DNA of 46,725 bases from a virus. The notes beneath the pieces were generated by a model. It had not been told where the DNA came from, made no database searches, and saw only the letters and a list, made by a program, of their open reading frames with translations. This document shows positions 13,968-21,662 of this stretch, piece by piece. Numbering within the stretch: position 1 is the stretch's first letter; each line of letters begins with the position of its first letter. The stretch covers positions 1-46,725 of IMG/VR virus record IMGVR_UViG_3300047094_000522; one strand, given 5' to 3'. The translations under genes were made by a program, and so were the position numbers.

Positions 13968-13990
13968 CCGTAAAGTCTTATCCAGTAGCC
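13968..13990 (-). promoter_or_regulatory. Recurrent intergenic motif upstream of SF1 helicase
   Basis: Minus strand GGCTACTGGATAAGACTTTA, about 50-70 bases before the helicase start. It is nearly the same as GGCTACCGAGTAAGACTTTA at 42811-42830. Confidence 0.45.
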
Positions 13991-13997
13991 ACTTAGG

Positions 13998-15755
13998 TCA
14001 CGTTGGCCCACAAACCAGCGTTCCCGCGCTCATAATTGGTTTTTCCAAATCAATTTGGCCCCTATATATAAGGGCCTTTTGGTCCGAACCTCCGTCAGGA
14101 TGGGCAATGTTCTCAAGATGGGCAACATGGGCTTGCGTCCACACGACGTACCGACGCCTGACGCCTGCCTCTGTCCGCACCCGCTCTACCCGAAACTCGT
14201 CCTCGCCGGCTGCTGCCAGCATCCGCCTCTTGAGGGCCACCATGTCGCCCTCGTTGAGCCGGACCTTCCTGGTCTTCTGGATGTCCTCGAAGACCCTAGT
14301 CCACGAGAAGTAGAGTTCGTAAACGCCGTCGCCAGACCGCACCCAGCACGGTCTGCCAGACGGGTGAGGCATGGAGTCGTCCATGTCCGGCTCCGGCTTG
14401 GCGATGTTCGACAAGCCGTCCAGCAGCCACCCCGCCACGACCGCATACCGCTGCTGTTCGGCAGGCGGCCACTCCTCGTCCCGATCATCCATCAGCTTGA
14501 CCTTCAGCCCGCGAACCTTGACGGTCTTCTTCTCGCCTTCCGGCTTGTAGGAGTATCCGTTCCAGATTTTCGCCCACTCCTTCGGGTTCGGGTCCGTCAC
14601 GTCGATCGTGCCGGTGGCTTCGAGCACCTTGCGGGCGACGGCGATCGGGCTTGACCAGTCGGCGCTGGTCAGGGAGACGAAGACACGCATTTTCTCGTCC
14701 TCGTCATCGTCCTGGGTGGCCCCAGGCAGGGGCACGCCCAGGCGGAACTCCTTTGGATCGGAGTGAACGACTGTCAGTCGCCACAAGCCAGGGAACCACT
14801 CTCCCCCGCGGATTTCCAGGCCGCTGGCGGTGTGCGGGCTCTTCTTCCTTGCTTCTTCCACCTTCTCGTCTGCGTTCTCGTCGGTGCTGGCTACCTTGGT
14901 GGCTCCAGCGGCTCGCGCCTTCATGCCCCATCGAAGTTGACTCTGCCAGATTTGCACGAGCTGCTTGTCGTCAAGCGGTTTTGCGAGACGGGTCTGGTTC
15001 AACGCTTGGCAAATCATCAGCACGTTTTGCTGCTCGGCAGGGTCATGTGGATTTCGCATCCGCATGATCTCCGACGAAATCCACGCCACGAGTGCGTCGT
15101 TTCGCTCGCCCTCGACAATGATCCGCTCGTAGATCGTGTTCTTCGTGATCTCGCCTTCGCCGCCCTCTCCGCCGCACGCGGCGATGACAGCGAGTACCAG
15201 GGCTTCCGGCATCGTCGCCAGCTCCACCTCGTCGGGCGACCGCCCCGGCTCCCACGCATACTTCTTTCCGGTGTGGTGGACGCTGGGGGGAATGATCGAC
15301 TGCGTCATCTTGCCGCCGCCGCCGAACCGCACCTCCAGGCCATCGATCTTCTTGACGCCCTTGGATATGTCAGCGAGCCGCTTGTCTATCTTCCACAGGC
15401 GATGGCCGCCTCGGGAGGAGACGAACCCTGGGGTCGGTATGCCGAGCAGGCCAAACCGCTTCGCGGTTGCAAATGACTTCTCGTCATCCCACTCGGTATC
15501 GATCACGCCGCTGGACGGCCCGAGGGGGAGCCCGATGTTCCACATCTCTCCATCCTCGTACCACGACGCAATCGCGTCCTCATCGGTCGTGACGTGGAGA
15601 AGCCAATCATCATGAATCGGATGCTTCCCCGGCATTCCGCATGACTTCCCCCGGAAGCACATGCAGCCACCGTCGTCACGCATTCCGTAGTTCTGCACCA
15701 TCGGCCAGCCTTGGTTTGCCGCGTATCCTGCTGCTGCTTTGAAAATGTCGTTCAT
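13998..15755 (-). CDS. Bifunctional DNA primase-polymerase (prim-pol)
   Basis: 585 aa, ATG at 15755 overlapping the PLD stop (ATGA), with GGAGGA upstream. N-terminal residues 10-170 match the archaeo-eukaryotic-type prim-pol domain (PF09250-like): NIGLPLGPSSGVIDTEWDDE with D86-x-E88, SSRGGHRLWKI (113-123) with H118, and KIDGLEVRFGGGG with D138. The rest (about 200-585) is helical and may be a helicase-loading or DNA-binding part; no Walker motif is seen, so helicase activity comes from separate proteins. It probably primes and may extend phage DNA replication. Confidence 0.85.
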   Translation of the reverse strand: MNDIFKAAAGYAANQGWPMVQNYGMRDDGGCMCFRGKSCGMPGKHPIHDDWLLHVTTDEDAIASWYEDGEMWNIGLPLGPSSGVIDTEWDDEKSFATAKRFGLLGIPTPGFVSSRGGHRLWKIDKRLADISKGVKKIDGLEVRFGGGGKMTQSIIPPSVHHTGKKYAWEPGRSPDEVELATMPEALVLAVIAACGGEGGEGEITKNTIYERIIVEGERNDALVAWISSEIMRMRNPHDPAEQQNVLMICQALNQTRLAKPLDDKQLVQIWQSQLRWGMKARAAGATKVASTDENADEKVEEARKKSPHTASGLEIRGGEWFPGLWRLTVVHSDPKEFRLGVPLPGATQDDDEDEKMRVFVSLTSADWSSPIAVARKVLEATGTIDVTDPNPKEWAKIWNGYSYKPEGEKKTVKVRGLKVKLMDDRDEEWPPAEQQRYAVVAGWLLDGLSNIAKPEPDMDDSMPHPSGRPCWVRSGDGVYELYFSWTRVFEDIQKTRKVRLNEGDMVALKRRMLAAAGEDEFRVERVRTEAGVRRRYVVWTQAHVAHLENIAHPDGGSDQKALIYRGQIDLEKPIMSAGTLVCGPT

Positions 15756-16522
15756 GTTCCAATCCTCCATTCAGGTGCAGACCACTTCGACTCCCAGTCC
15801 AACGGCTCACTTACCGCGAAGACTTTCGCCCATTCGTTGATGTAGGCGTCGGCGACTGACTCAGACTCGATGACAACGGCGTTCTCTCTGCTCTTCGTGC
15901 CGTTGCTTGTTGGGTTAAAAGACCCGGTCCAAACTGAAAACGGATGAAACTGCACGACACTCCCATGCAGCTCGTCGGGCTTGACGGTGCAGTTGCAAGC
16001 GACCGCAAACTTATGGTGCATCCTCGGGGATGCCCTTCGCCTCTCTGAGTTCGCAACTCCCGCGCAACGCACGGCATCAACGAAATCGTCCGAGCACATA
16101 GACAAGCCACTCGCGATCGACGGCAATTGGTATCGCGAAAAGCTACAAGCGAGCCTCTCGTACTTTTTTTGAAGCATCCTGTTCGATCGCGAGGTGTGGT
16201 TGCTGTCGGGGCGAAGGAAGTCCTCCTTCTGAACGACAATCTGGCATCCATGCTTCAGCGAGGCCATCGCATCAAGCACTCTGTAGTTCGTCAACCACGC
16301 GAAGCAACAGAAGATGAACTCCGCGCCAGAAATCCAGTGCGTCAAGGCTCGCTCAAGGTTTCCAGTTAGCGTGGCTACTTCCTTGATGTCGTTGTGTAGG
16401 ACGACCTCATATCCAGGGAGCCCGTAGCCAAGTAGTTTGTCTGGCGTAAGTGGCACATCTTCTCCGTCCGCGTTCCATATCTTCACCTGATTCCAATCGA
16501 ACCCGTCGTCTCGGGCATTCAT
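15752..16522 (-). CDS. Phospholipase-D-superfamily protein (single HKD)
   Basis: 256 aa. The ATG at 16522 follows AAAGG; a TTG at 16528 is less likely. The C-terminal PLD-like region has MHHKFAVACN (168-177), with H169-x-K171, VWTGSFNPTSNG (198-208) with N203, and SRENAVVIES (211-220), in the order of the one-motif (Nuc/BfiI-like) nucleases, which act as dimers. A pattern of Cys residues (FCCFAW, MCSDDF) is unusual. It could be a nuclease, or a phospholipase; a nuclease is favoured by its place between the primase and the recombination-type genes. Slightly less GC-rich than its neighbours. Confidence 0.72.
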   Translation of the reverse strand: MNARDDGFDWNQVKIWNADGEDVPLTPDKLLGYGLPGYEVVLHNDIKEVATLTGNLERALTHWISGAEFIFCCFAWLTNYRVLDAMASLKHGCQIVVQKEDFLRPDSNHTSRSNRMLQKKYERLACSFSRYQLPSIASGLSMCSDDFVDAVRCAGVANSERRRASPRMHHKFAVACNCTVKPDELHGSVVQFHPFSVWTGSFNPTSNGTKSRENAVVIESESVADAYINEWAKVFAVSEPLDWESKWSAPEWRIGT

Positions 16523-16555
16523 TTGCAAGCCTTTTGAGGTTGTTGGTTAAAAGAC

Positions 16556-16593
16556 CCCCCGCGGAGCCGCCATCACTGACGGCCCCGCGGGGG
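16556..16593 (-). terminator. Intrinsic terminator, minus strand
   Basis: Hairpin of a 9-bp stem CCCCCGCGG/CCGCGGGGG, one A·C mismatch and 4 further pairs (GCCG/CGGC), with a 10-base loop. On the minus strand it is followed by TCTTTTAACC. It ends the transcription unit of the genes 16740-20002 and separates them from the PLD gene. Confidence 0.8.
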
Positions 16594-16607
16594 TTTGAGT
16601 CCCGCCC

Positions 16608-16736
16608 GTCCAGGCCCGCGGGAAAGGTGACGCGGGTGATCTGGACCGACTTCCGGCGTTACGACGCCACTAACCGGCTAGGCGACCGGGCGGTCGGACG
16701 ATGAGCCAACCGCTATGGCCGCCGGCCCAGCCGGCT
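16608..16736 (-). ncRNA. Candidate structured RNA, four hairpins before terminator
   Basis: Between the stop of the upstream gene (16740) and the terminator, four consecutive inverted repeats occur. GCCGGC/GCCGGC lies at 16721-16735 and CGACC/GGTCG at 16683-16696. GGCGT/ACGCC lies at 16655-16668 with loop TACG. The fourth is a two-layer stem, GTCCAG/CTGGAC (16608-16613/16641-16646), enclosing CCCGCG/CGCGGG. This is far more pairing than needed for a terminator alone. It could be a 3'-UTR-derived regulatory RNA, a processed RNA or a packaged RNA. GC richness raises chance pairing. Confidence 0.4.
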
Positions 16737-16739
16737 GAA

Positions 16740-17525
16740 TCACTCGTCGTCGCCGATGTCCGCGGCCGACACCGTCGCCCCGGCGGGCGGCGTGTTGAAC
16801 ATCTGCGTCAGCGGGGTGTGGTAGACCTTCTCGGCCACCGAGCCCTGCTCCTCGGAGATCGTGCCGACGGTGCGGAACACAATCTGCGAGTACGGCTGAC
16901 CTCCAGAGTTCTTGATCTTCTGGAGCTTCAGCCCGATCACGCACTCGTAGGAGAAGCTGGGCAGACGCTTCCGAAACGGCAGCCAGCTCGCAAGCGACCC
17001 CGGCCCGACGGTCACGAGGATCGGCCACGTCTCGCCCTCACGCAGGATGGCGAGCACGCGGGATTCCTTGACCTTCCGCGACCGGCCGCCGGCCTTGCCG
17101 GACCCCCAGCCAAACTCTGGTCCGGTGGACAATGCCGCCCAATCGAAACGACGGTCGCCGATCCGATACTTCTCCAGAGCCTTGGGGTCACAGTCTCCCA
17201 GGTCATCACTCACACGGTAGCCGACCATCAGGTCGTGCGTCACGATCACGGGCCTCATGTCCGACGGGTCGTCCTTCGGCCAGAGCGTGCCGCGGCGGCC
17301 CTCGGCGACGAGCAGGCCGACGATCTCCTCGGTCGTCTCGATATTCCCCTGGTTGTCGATCGCCCAGACGGTCCCTCCGCCTGCCGGCGTCGGCACCTTG
17401 ATGAGGTCTTGCTCCCTCATCGGCTCACCCTCGAGGTTCGACTGAATGATCCTCGCCTGCCGGCTGGTCGGCGAGAGCGAGGGGTAGTCGATCGTCTTCA
17501 CGTTCGTCGAAATCGCAGTGCTCAT
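16740..17525 (-). CDS. Putative phage DNA-binding protein
   Basis: 261 aa, ATG at 17525 with CAAGGAG upstream. The chain has an N-terminal segment with IIQSNLEGEPMREQDLIKVP, a middle with YRIGDRRFDWAALSTGPEFG and a conserved SRVLAILREGETWPILVTV / LASWLPFRKRLP core, which resembles proteins often found with phage prim-pol and helicase genes and probably bind single-stranded DNA. It ends in an acidic tail (GATVSAADIGDDE), as many SSBs do. I do not recognise a defined OB fold. The gene is followed by the structured RNA and terminator. Confidence 0.55.
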   Translation of the reverse strand: MSTAISTNVKTIDYPSLSPTSRQARIIQSNLEGEPMREQDLIKVPTPAGGGTVWAIDNQGNIETTEEIVGLLVAEGRRGTLWPKDDPSDMRPVIVTHDLMVGYRVSDDLGDCDPKALEKYRIGDRRFDWAALSTGPEFGWGSGKAGGRSRKVKESRVLAILREGETWPILVTVGPGSLASWLPFRKRLPSFSYECVIGLKLQKIKNSGGQPYSQIVFRTVGTISEEQGSVAEKVYHTPLTQMFNTPPAGATVSAADIGDDE

Positions 17526-17599
17526 GATTTGCTCCTTGAGCTTTCCTATCGATCCATCAACACACGCCAGCGAGGTAACACACCCCACTGGCAATCAAC

Positions 17600-18079
17600 T
17601 CAGAACGGGGCTGCCTCGTTGGTCGTTGCCCCCGGAATCGTCAGGTGCCGAAGTTCAGGACGGACGTACTCGCTGACGATGCCAGCGAACGGAGTCCCCT
17701 CGGCCCAGGGCTGACGGGCGTCCCTGCCCGCAGCCTGCGACATCTCTTTGAGCAGGCTCTTCAGTCGGGTCGTGTTGACGCCGACCAACTGGGCCTCCAT
17801 CCCCGCTGCTCGTGCCGCGGCCAGAATCGCGTCCTGCTTTTCTGCCGTGGCGGTCACCGAGTGAACCCACTCGATCCGCCAACTCCGTCCGGCGACTCGC
17901 ACTCCGTCGAGTCTTCCTGCCGTCATTTCCTCGACGGCAATACCCGCGAGCTTGTCGCGGCGCTTCTTCAACTCCTTGACAGCCATTTCCGCCGAGTCGA
18001 TCTCTCGGTCGATTCTGGAGATCGCCTCAAGCGCGCTCGACAGCGGTGTGTCTTGCTCGGTAGCCTTCGCAGATGACAT
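17600..18079 (-). CDS. Coiled-coil replication-module protein
   Basis: 159 aa. The ATG at 18079 lies within the end of the SNF2-like gene, giving an unusually long overlap of 53 bases. Residues 15-50 (AISRIDREIDSAEMAVKELK then KRRDKLAGIAVEEM) form a coiled coil. A basic beta part follows (GVRVAGRSWRIEW), then TRLKSLLKEM. This order (coiled coil, short strand, small helical end) is seen in phage replication-cluster proteins of unknown function. It may link DNA or helicase partners. Confidence 0.6.
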   Translation of the reverse strand: MSSAKATEQDTPLSSALEAISRIDREIDSAEMAVKELKKRRDKLAGIAVEEMTAGRLDGVRVAGRSWRIEWVHSVTATAEKQDAILAAARAAGMEAQLVGVNTTRLKSLLKEMSQAAGRDARQPWAEGTPFAGIVSEYVRPELRHLTIPGATTNEAAPF

Positions 18080-19415
18080 CAATCACTTCCTTTCTTTCAG
18101 ACAGGGCTTGATACACGCGGCCGTCGGCCGTTGTCTTGCCTTGTAGGGTTGCGACCAAACTGAAAAACCGCGTGTTTCGTTCCTGCCCCGGCCGGTGGAG
18201 GCGGGCGATTGCCTGGAGCCATTCGGAGAGGCTGTGGCCGAGGCTGTAGAAGACGCCGACGGCGGCCCTGGTCAAGTCGATGCCGATTCCGCCGCTTTGG
18301 ATTTGAGCGACCAGTACGGCGGTCTCACCGGCCTGCCACTTGGCAAGGTCGTCCACTTTACCAGATAGCTCGCTGACGCTGCGGCCAAGCGAATTGCAGG
18401 CATGGATGACGCTCTCGATGTCTGACCGGAACCGGCAGAACACCACGAGCGGCTCGTCGGCCGGCATGTCCTCGAGCATATCGGCGAAGGCGGCCCGCTT
18501 GGACGGCGTCTCGTCGATCTGCCTCGCGACCGCCGCGTCATCAAGTTTCATGAACCCGCTCGTTGCCTGGAGCATGCGGAGCAGGCCGACCATCGCGTTG
18601 GCAGGCGTGATGTAACCGCCGTCGACCTGCGCGCAGAACTCGCGCTCGAGCTGGGTGTAGACGCGGCCCTCCTTGGCCGACATCTCCACCGGCACCTCGA
18701 CATGCAGGATCGGGGGAAGGTCAAGCACGTCCTCGCTGCGTCGCTGAAACGTCGTGGCGGCAACTTTTGCGGCGAATTGCTCGCGGTTTCGCCAGCCGAT
18801 GACCATGCCGGGGACATGCGGATTGACGACTGCGTAGGTTGCCTTGAACAGGCCGTAGAGCTGGCCGAACGTCGGGCATTCGGGGCTTTCGACGGCACGC
18901 CACGTTCCGAAGGCATCAAGGGGGCTTTGCGACAGCATGGTGCCAGAAAGCCCAATCCGCTTCGCCGTCGGGTTCTTCTTGCACATTTTGGCCGCCCATT
19001 TGCTCGCGGCCCCCGACGGCGACTTGAGGCGGTGAACCTCATCCCAGACGAGGCAGTCCCAGGAGAGCTTTTCAACTTCTTTGATTCGCCAGAGGCTCTC
19101 GTAGTTGCCGACGACGATCACGGGCGACGTATCGGCCATCGCGGCCATGAGCTGCCGGCCTTTGTCGGCCGAGGTGCCGCGGTCGAGCAGGAGGACGCGG
19201 ATTTCTGGCAGCCACATCCCAGCCTGTTTCGCCCAGGCGGGAATCACGGCCTTCGGGCAGCCGACGAGAATACGGCGAATCGAACCGGCGAGCATCATCC
19301 GCTTGATTATTTCAAGCGTGGTGCGGGTCTTTCCGGCCCCCATGCCGATCCACAGAAGGGCGTCACGACGCCCATCTGCCCATTCAATCGCTTCCTGCTG
19401 ATGCGTCCAAAGCAT
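18027..19415 (-). CDS. SNF2-like DEAD/DEAH-box helicase
   Basis: 462 aa, ATG at 19415 with AAGGGAG upstream. Motif order: Q-like start HQQEAIEWA (res 4-12), Walker A IGMGAGKT (23-30), DEVH (125-128), SGT (157-159), and motif VI QAIARLHRPGQERNT near residue 405, preceded by GGIGIDLTRA. This is the minimal SNF2/phage helicase form, without a chromodomain or other extras. It probably translocates on DNA to remodel protein-DNA complexes in replication or recombination. The C-terminus overlaps the following gene. Confidence 0.9.
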   Translation of the reverse strand: MLWTHQQEAIEWADGRRDALLWIGMGAGKTRTTLEIIKRMMLAGSIRRILVGCPKAVIPAWAKQAGMWLPEIRVLLLDRGTSADKGRQLMAAMADTSPVIVVGNYESLWRIKEVEKLSWDCLVWDEVHRLKSPSGAASKWAAKMCKKNPTAKRIGLSGTMLSQSPLDAFGTWRAVESPECPTFGQLYGLFKATYAVVNPHVPGMVIGWRNREQFAAKVAATTFQRRSEDVLDLPPILHVEVPVEMSAKEGRVYTQLEREFCAQVDGGYITPANAMVGLLRMLQATSGFMKLDDAAVARQIDETPSKRAAFADMLEDMPADEPLVVFCRFRSDIESVIHACNSLGRSVSELSGKVDDLAKWQAGETAVLVAQIQSGGIGIDLTRAAVGVFYSLGHSLSEWLQAIARLHRPGQERNTRFFSLVATLQGKTTADGRVYQALSERKEVIDVICEGYRARHTAVERA

Positions 19416-19447
19416 GCCTGCACTCCCTTGCGTGGAGGGCAGGATAG

Positions 19448-19468
19448 AAGGCTACTGAAAAAGAGTCA
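19448..19468. promoter_or_regulatory. Recurrent intergenic motif, plus orientation
   Basis: Plus strand GGCTACTGAAAAAGAGTC resembles GGCTACTGGATAAGACTT at 13968-13990 but in the reverse sense relative to the nearby minus genes. Orientation independence would favour a protein-binding site over a simple promoter, or else it drives antisense transcription. Confidence 0.35.
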
Positions 19469-20002
19469 AGACGGCTTCCGCTTTCGGCCGCGTTTCGTGC
19501 CGTTCGCTTCCAGCCGACGAGCAAGAGACACGTTCGCCTCGCAGCTCGCTCGCGAAAACACCCAGCACCGACTGTTTCTGTTCCGTCCGTTGGCGAGGAC
19601 TCGCCCGACGATTTTCCCGGCGAGAGCCAGCCGCGGGGGGAACGTCCAGTGAACACCTAGTATTTCGCCGGCCTCCCCCGTTGAGATGGCATCGCCGAAC
19701 GTGATCTTATGCGTGACAGCGGCGAGTTTCTTGAGCATCGCCGGACGCTCCTCGACCGCCGTGCGTGCTCGCTTGCCAGTCCCACCCGACTCCATCGCGG
19801 CCTCGTACTCGGCGTAGTTCTTTTCACACTCGAGCATGGAGTACACGCTGAAGACCCGCTCTGGGTCTGAGTGGATCGGCGACCGCAGCGTCCTGGCCGT
19901 GAGCAGCCCCTTCTCCGACATCCTCTTGGGCTGCGTCCAGTGGACTCCCAGGAGGCAGGCGGCCTCCCAGCTTCCCAGGGCCATGTCAGTCTTCTTTGCC
20001 AT
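19466..20002 (-). CDS. Two-repeat HTH-like regulator or excisionase
   Basis: 178 aa, ATG at 20002. The protein contains two copies of one unit: SWEAACLLGVHWTQPKRMSE (res 11-30) with KGLLTARTL and later RVFSVYS, and again GEAGEILGVHWTFPPRLALA (res 107-126) with GKIVGRVL and later RCWVFSR. The LGVHWT core with following basic residues resembles MerR/excisionase-like winged helices read in tandem. It ends in a basic tail (NGTKRGRKRKPS). The gene is divergent from the plus-strand integrase operon, so a directionality factor or lysogeny regulator is plausible. A hairpin masks its ribosome binding site. Confidence 0.6.
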   Translation of the reverse strand: MAKKTDMALGSWEAACLLGVHWTQPKRMSEKGLLTARTLRSPIHSDPERVFSVYSMLECEKNYAEYEAAMESGGTGKRARTAVEERPAMLKKLAAVTHKITFGDAISTGEAGEILGVHWTFPPRLALAGKIVGRVLANGRNRNSRCWVFSRASCEANVSLARRLEANGTKRGRKRKPS

Positions 20003-20008
20003 CGCAAA

Positions 20009-20040
20009 CCCTCCAGGCGGAAATGTCTCTCCGCTGGAGG
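20009..20040 (-). promoter_or_regulatory. Hairpin masking the ribosome binding site
   Basis: On the transcript of the regulator gene, CCTCCAGCGG pairs with CCGCCTGGAGG, a 7-bp stem plus 3 bp with one bulge and an AGAGACATTT loop. The GGAGG half is the Shine-Dalgarno of the ATG at 20002, so translation is likely held off unless the hairpin is opened. Confidence 0.5.
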
Positions 20041-20194
20041 ATACTCCCGAGGCAGGCGTAAAAGCCAATCCGACCCCGCCACGGCTCCCACTTGACGGGA
20101 AGTGGAGGATAGGGGATTGTAAGTGCGTCGGGCCCGCATTGTGCCCGACCGGCCAGCAAAAAGCCAGCCGCCACGGTTACATGGAGGTTTCCGC

Positions 20195-20398
20195 ATGCGA
20201 AAGCGTACCGTCATCGTCGAGTGGGCTGATTCCGGGGTCGAGGACGCCGACGAGGTCGTCGTCTACTCGGACACTCCCGCCCAGGCGGTCGACAAGGCGA
20301 GGAAAAAATGGCGAATGACCATCGGTGCCGAGTTCCCCCGCTGCCGGATAACCAAGGCGTTCATCCTGACGCCGGAAAAGCTTGCCGAGTTCCTATAG
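20195..20398 (+). CDS. Small hypothetical protein before integrase
   Basis: 67 aa, ATG at 20195 with GGAGG at good spacing. The product RKRTVIVEWADSGVEDADEV is beta-like, then YSDTPAQAVDKARKKWRMTI is a basic helix. It resembles small phage recombination or repressor-accessory proteins only in size and charge. It is the first gene of the plus-strand pair and divergent from the two-repeat regulator. Function not recognised. Confidence 0.55.
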   Translation: MRKRTVIVEWADSGVEDADEVVVYSDTPAQAVDKARKKWRMTIGAEFPRCRITKAFILTPEKLAEFL

Positions 20399-20406
20399 GC
20401 AAAAAA

Positions 20407-20510
20407 GTTGCAACAGCGGCACTACCCAAGTGGGTGGCGGTCACCTCTTGCTGGGCGGCTACGACGTGGTACTCCTTTGGCGGGAGGCTTACACCATGAC
20501 GTTGCAACAG
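20407..20510 (+). repeat. GTTGCAACAG direct repeat and palindrome before integrase
   Basis: GTTGCAACAG occurs at 20407-20416 and again at 20501-20510. Between them are the palindrome ACCCAAGTGGGT and the inverted GGTG/CACC pair. Such sites close to an integrase start can be regulator or recombinase arm sites, or part of attP. Confidence 0.35.
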
Positions 20511-21350
20511 ATACTGATCGATCTGTACGCGCCGATGACCGGCATATGCGATCGGACGATCACGCTCTACGGATACACGCTCCGGTCCTGGGGGGAGCAG
20601 CTCGGCAGGCCGCCGGAGACGACCGACCTCGAGGAACTGGCGGTTGCCCGCTTCCTTGCTCACCGCGTCCGGTCGATGTCCGCGGCGACCGCCGCCAAGG
20701 ACAAGGCCCAGCTCACGGCCCTCTGGGGCTTCTGTAGTCGGCGTAGGCTCTGCGACACTTGGCCGCAGACGCCCAGGATCATCGTGCCCGAAAGAATTCC
20801 AGAGGCGTGGCTGGCTGATGAGTTTCAGAGGCTCATCGACTCGTCGAGGCAGGAGCCACTTTCGTACTGCGGATTCCCTGGCTCGCTCGTTTTCCCCGCG
20901 ATGCTGCTCACTGCGTACTCAACGGGCGAGCGTATCGGCGCGATCATGTCGCTCCGTTGCCGCGACGTTCGCGGGTGTGCGGTCATTTTTCGTGCAGAGG
21001 ACCGGAAGGGACGCAGGCGTGACATTTTCCGCGACATCAGCGTAGCCTGCGCGGACGCGCTCCTGGCGATTCGCCGTGGGCCGGAGGACACCGCGATCCC
21101 GTGGGACAAGCATCCAACCTACGTCTACAATCGGCTCAAGATCATCTTGAAGCGTGCCGGCCTGCCCCACGGCCGGCAGGACAAGTTCCACAGAGTGCGA
21201 AAAACCACAGCGAGCTACTACGAGGCTGCTGGCGGGTCGGCGCAGCGTCTGCTCGATCACTCGAGCCCCGCCGTCACGCGGCGATACCTAGACCCTCGGA
21301 TAGTCACGCCTGGGGAGCCCGCGCCGAGCGTGCTGCCGGAGGTTATCTAG
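20496..21350 (+). CDS. int: Tyrosine recombinase (phage integrase)
   Basis: 284 aa, ATG at 20496 with GGGAGG upstream. The catalytic residues of the tyrosine recombinases are in order: R146 in TGERIGAI, K171 in the beta-hairpin DRKGRRRDI, H232-x-x-R235 (HRVR), H255 in LLDHSS and the nucleophile Y264 in TRRYLDP. The N-terminal core-binding domain is helical (about residues 5-95). It integrates and excises the genome. Its stop lies in CTAG, shared with the stop of the convergent minus-strand gene. The direction (plus) is opposite to most of the window. Confidence 0.93.
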   Translation: MTLQQILIDLYAPMTGICDRTITLYGYTLRSWGEQLGRPPETTDLEELAVARFLAHRVRSMSAATAAKDKAQLTALWGFCSRRRLCDTWPQTPRIIVPERIPEAWLADEFQRLIDSSRQEPLSYCGFPGSLVFPAMLLTAYSTGERIGAIMSLRCRDVRGCAVIFRAEDRKGRRRDIFRDISVACADALLAIRRGPEDTAIPWDKHPTYVYNRLKIILKRAGLPHGRQDKFHRVRKTTASYYEAAGGSAQRLLDHSSPAVTRRYLDPRIVTPGEPAPSVLPEVI

Positions 21351-21655
21351 CTGGCGGCGAAAGCCTGATCGACCCACAGCCCAGTGGTTTCGTTGAGGAC
21401 GAAACCTTCGCCGGGGCACGGTGGCACAAAACCGTCGATATCCTCTCGGTATGTGTAGCCGATGCCTGCGTAGTTGAGCCGGAACGGCACGCCGCCGTTG
21501 AGATGCTGCCCGCCGAGAGTGTGGTAGCTGGTGCGCAGGCAGCGAAGACCGACCGCCGCAGCGTAGTGTGACTCCCAGTCTCCGGTTGTCTCGTCGTTGC
21601 CGACAATCACCTCGGTGACTACGTTGTTTTCGTCGATAAATGCGTAGTGCGCCAT
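21347..21655 (-). CDS. Tail-fibre-associated small protein
   Basis: 102 aa, ATG at 21655. MAHYAFIDENNVVTEVIVGN is the start of a family common among phages (MAHFAxxDENNxVTxVIV) at the end of tail fibre clusters, where it may be a fibre-associated or fibre-tip component. The rest (GLRCLRTSYHTLGGQHLNGG ... FRLNYAGIGYTYREDIDGFV) is typical. It converges on the integrase, with stop codons overlapping in CTAG. Confidence 0.72.
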   Translation of the reverse strand: MAHYAFIDENNVVTEVIVGNDETTGDWESHYAAAVGLRCLRTSYHTLGGQHLNGGVPFRLNYAGIGYTYREDIDGFVPPCPGEGFVLNETTGLWVDQAFAAS

Positions 21656-21662
21656 TGTGGTC

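Noticed and set aside
16591-16613. tRNA 3'-end-like stretch (GGGTTTGAGTCCC followed by CCGTCCA), which would mark an att site in a tRNA gene
   Set aside because: No matching 5' acceptor arm, D arm or anticodon arm lies at the right distance, the T-loop has T in place of the invariant C, and the stretch is 4 kb from the integrase. It is part of a hairpin-rich gap.
16701-17714. 337-residue plus-strand ORF opposite the putative DNA-binding protein
   Set aside because: Arg/Pro/His-rich composition typical of antisense frames; the minus-strand gene has a good RBS and normal protein-like composition.
20042-20130. Sigma70-type promoter TTGACG (near 20092) for the plus-strand genes
   Set aside because: The -10 position at 17-bp spacing reads GATTGT or similar, a poor match, so I do not list it as a feature although a promoter must lie in this divergent gap.
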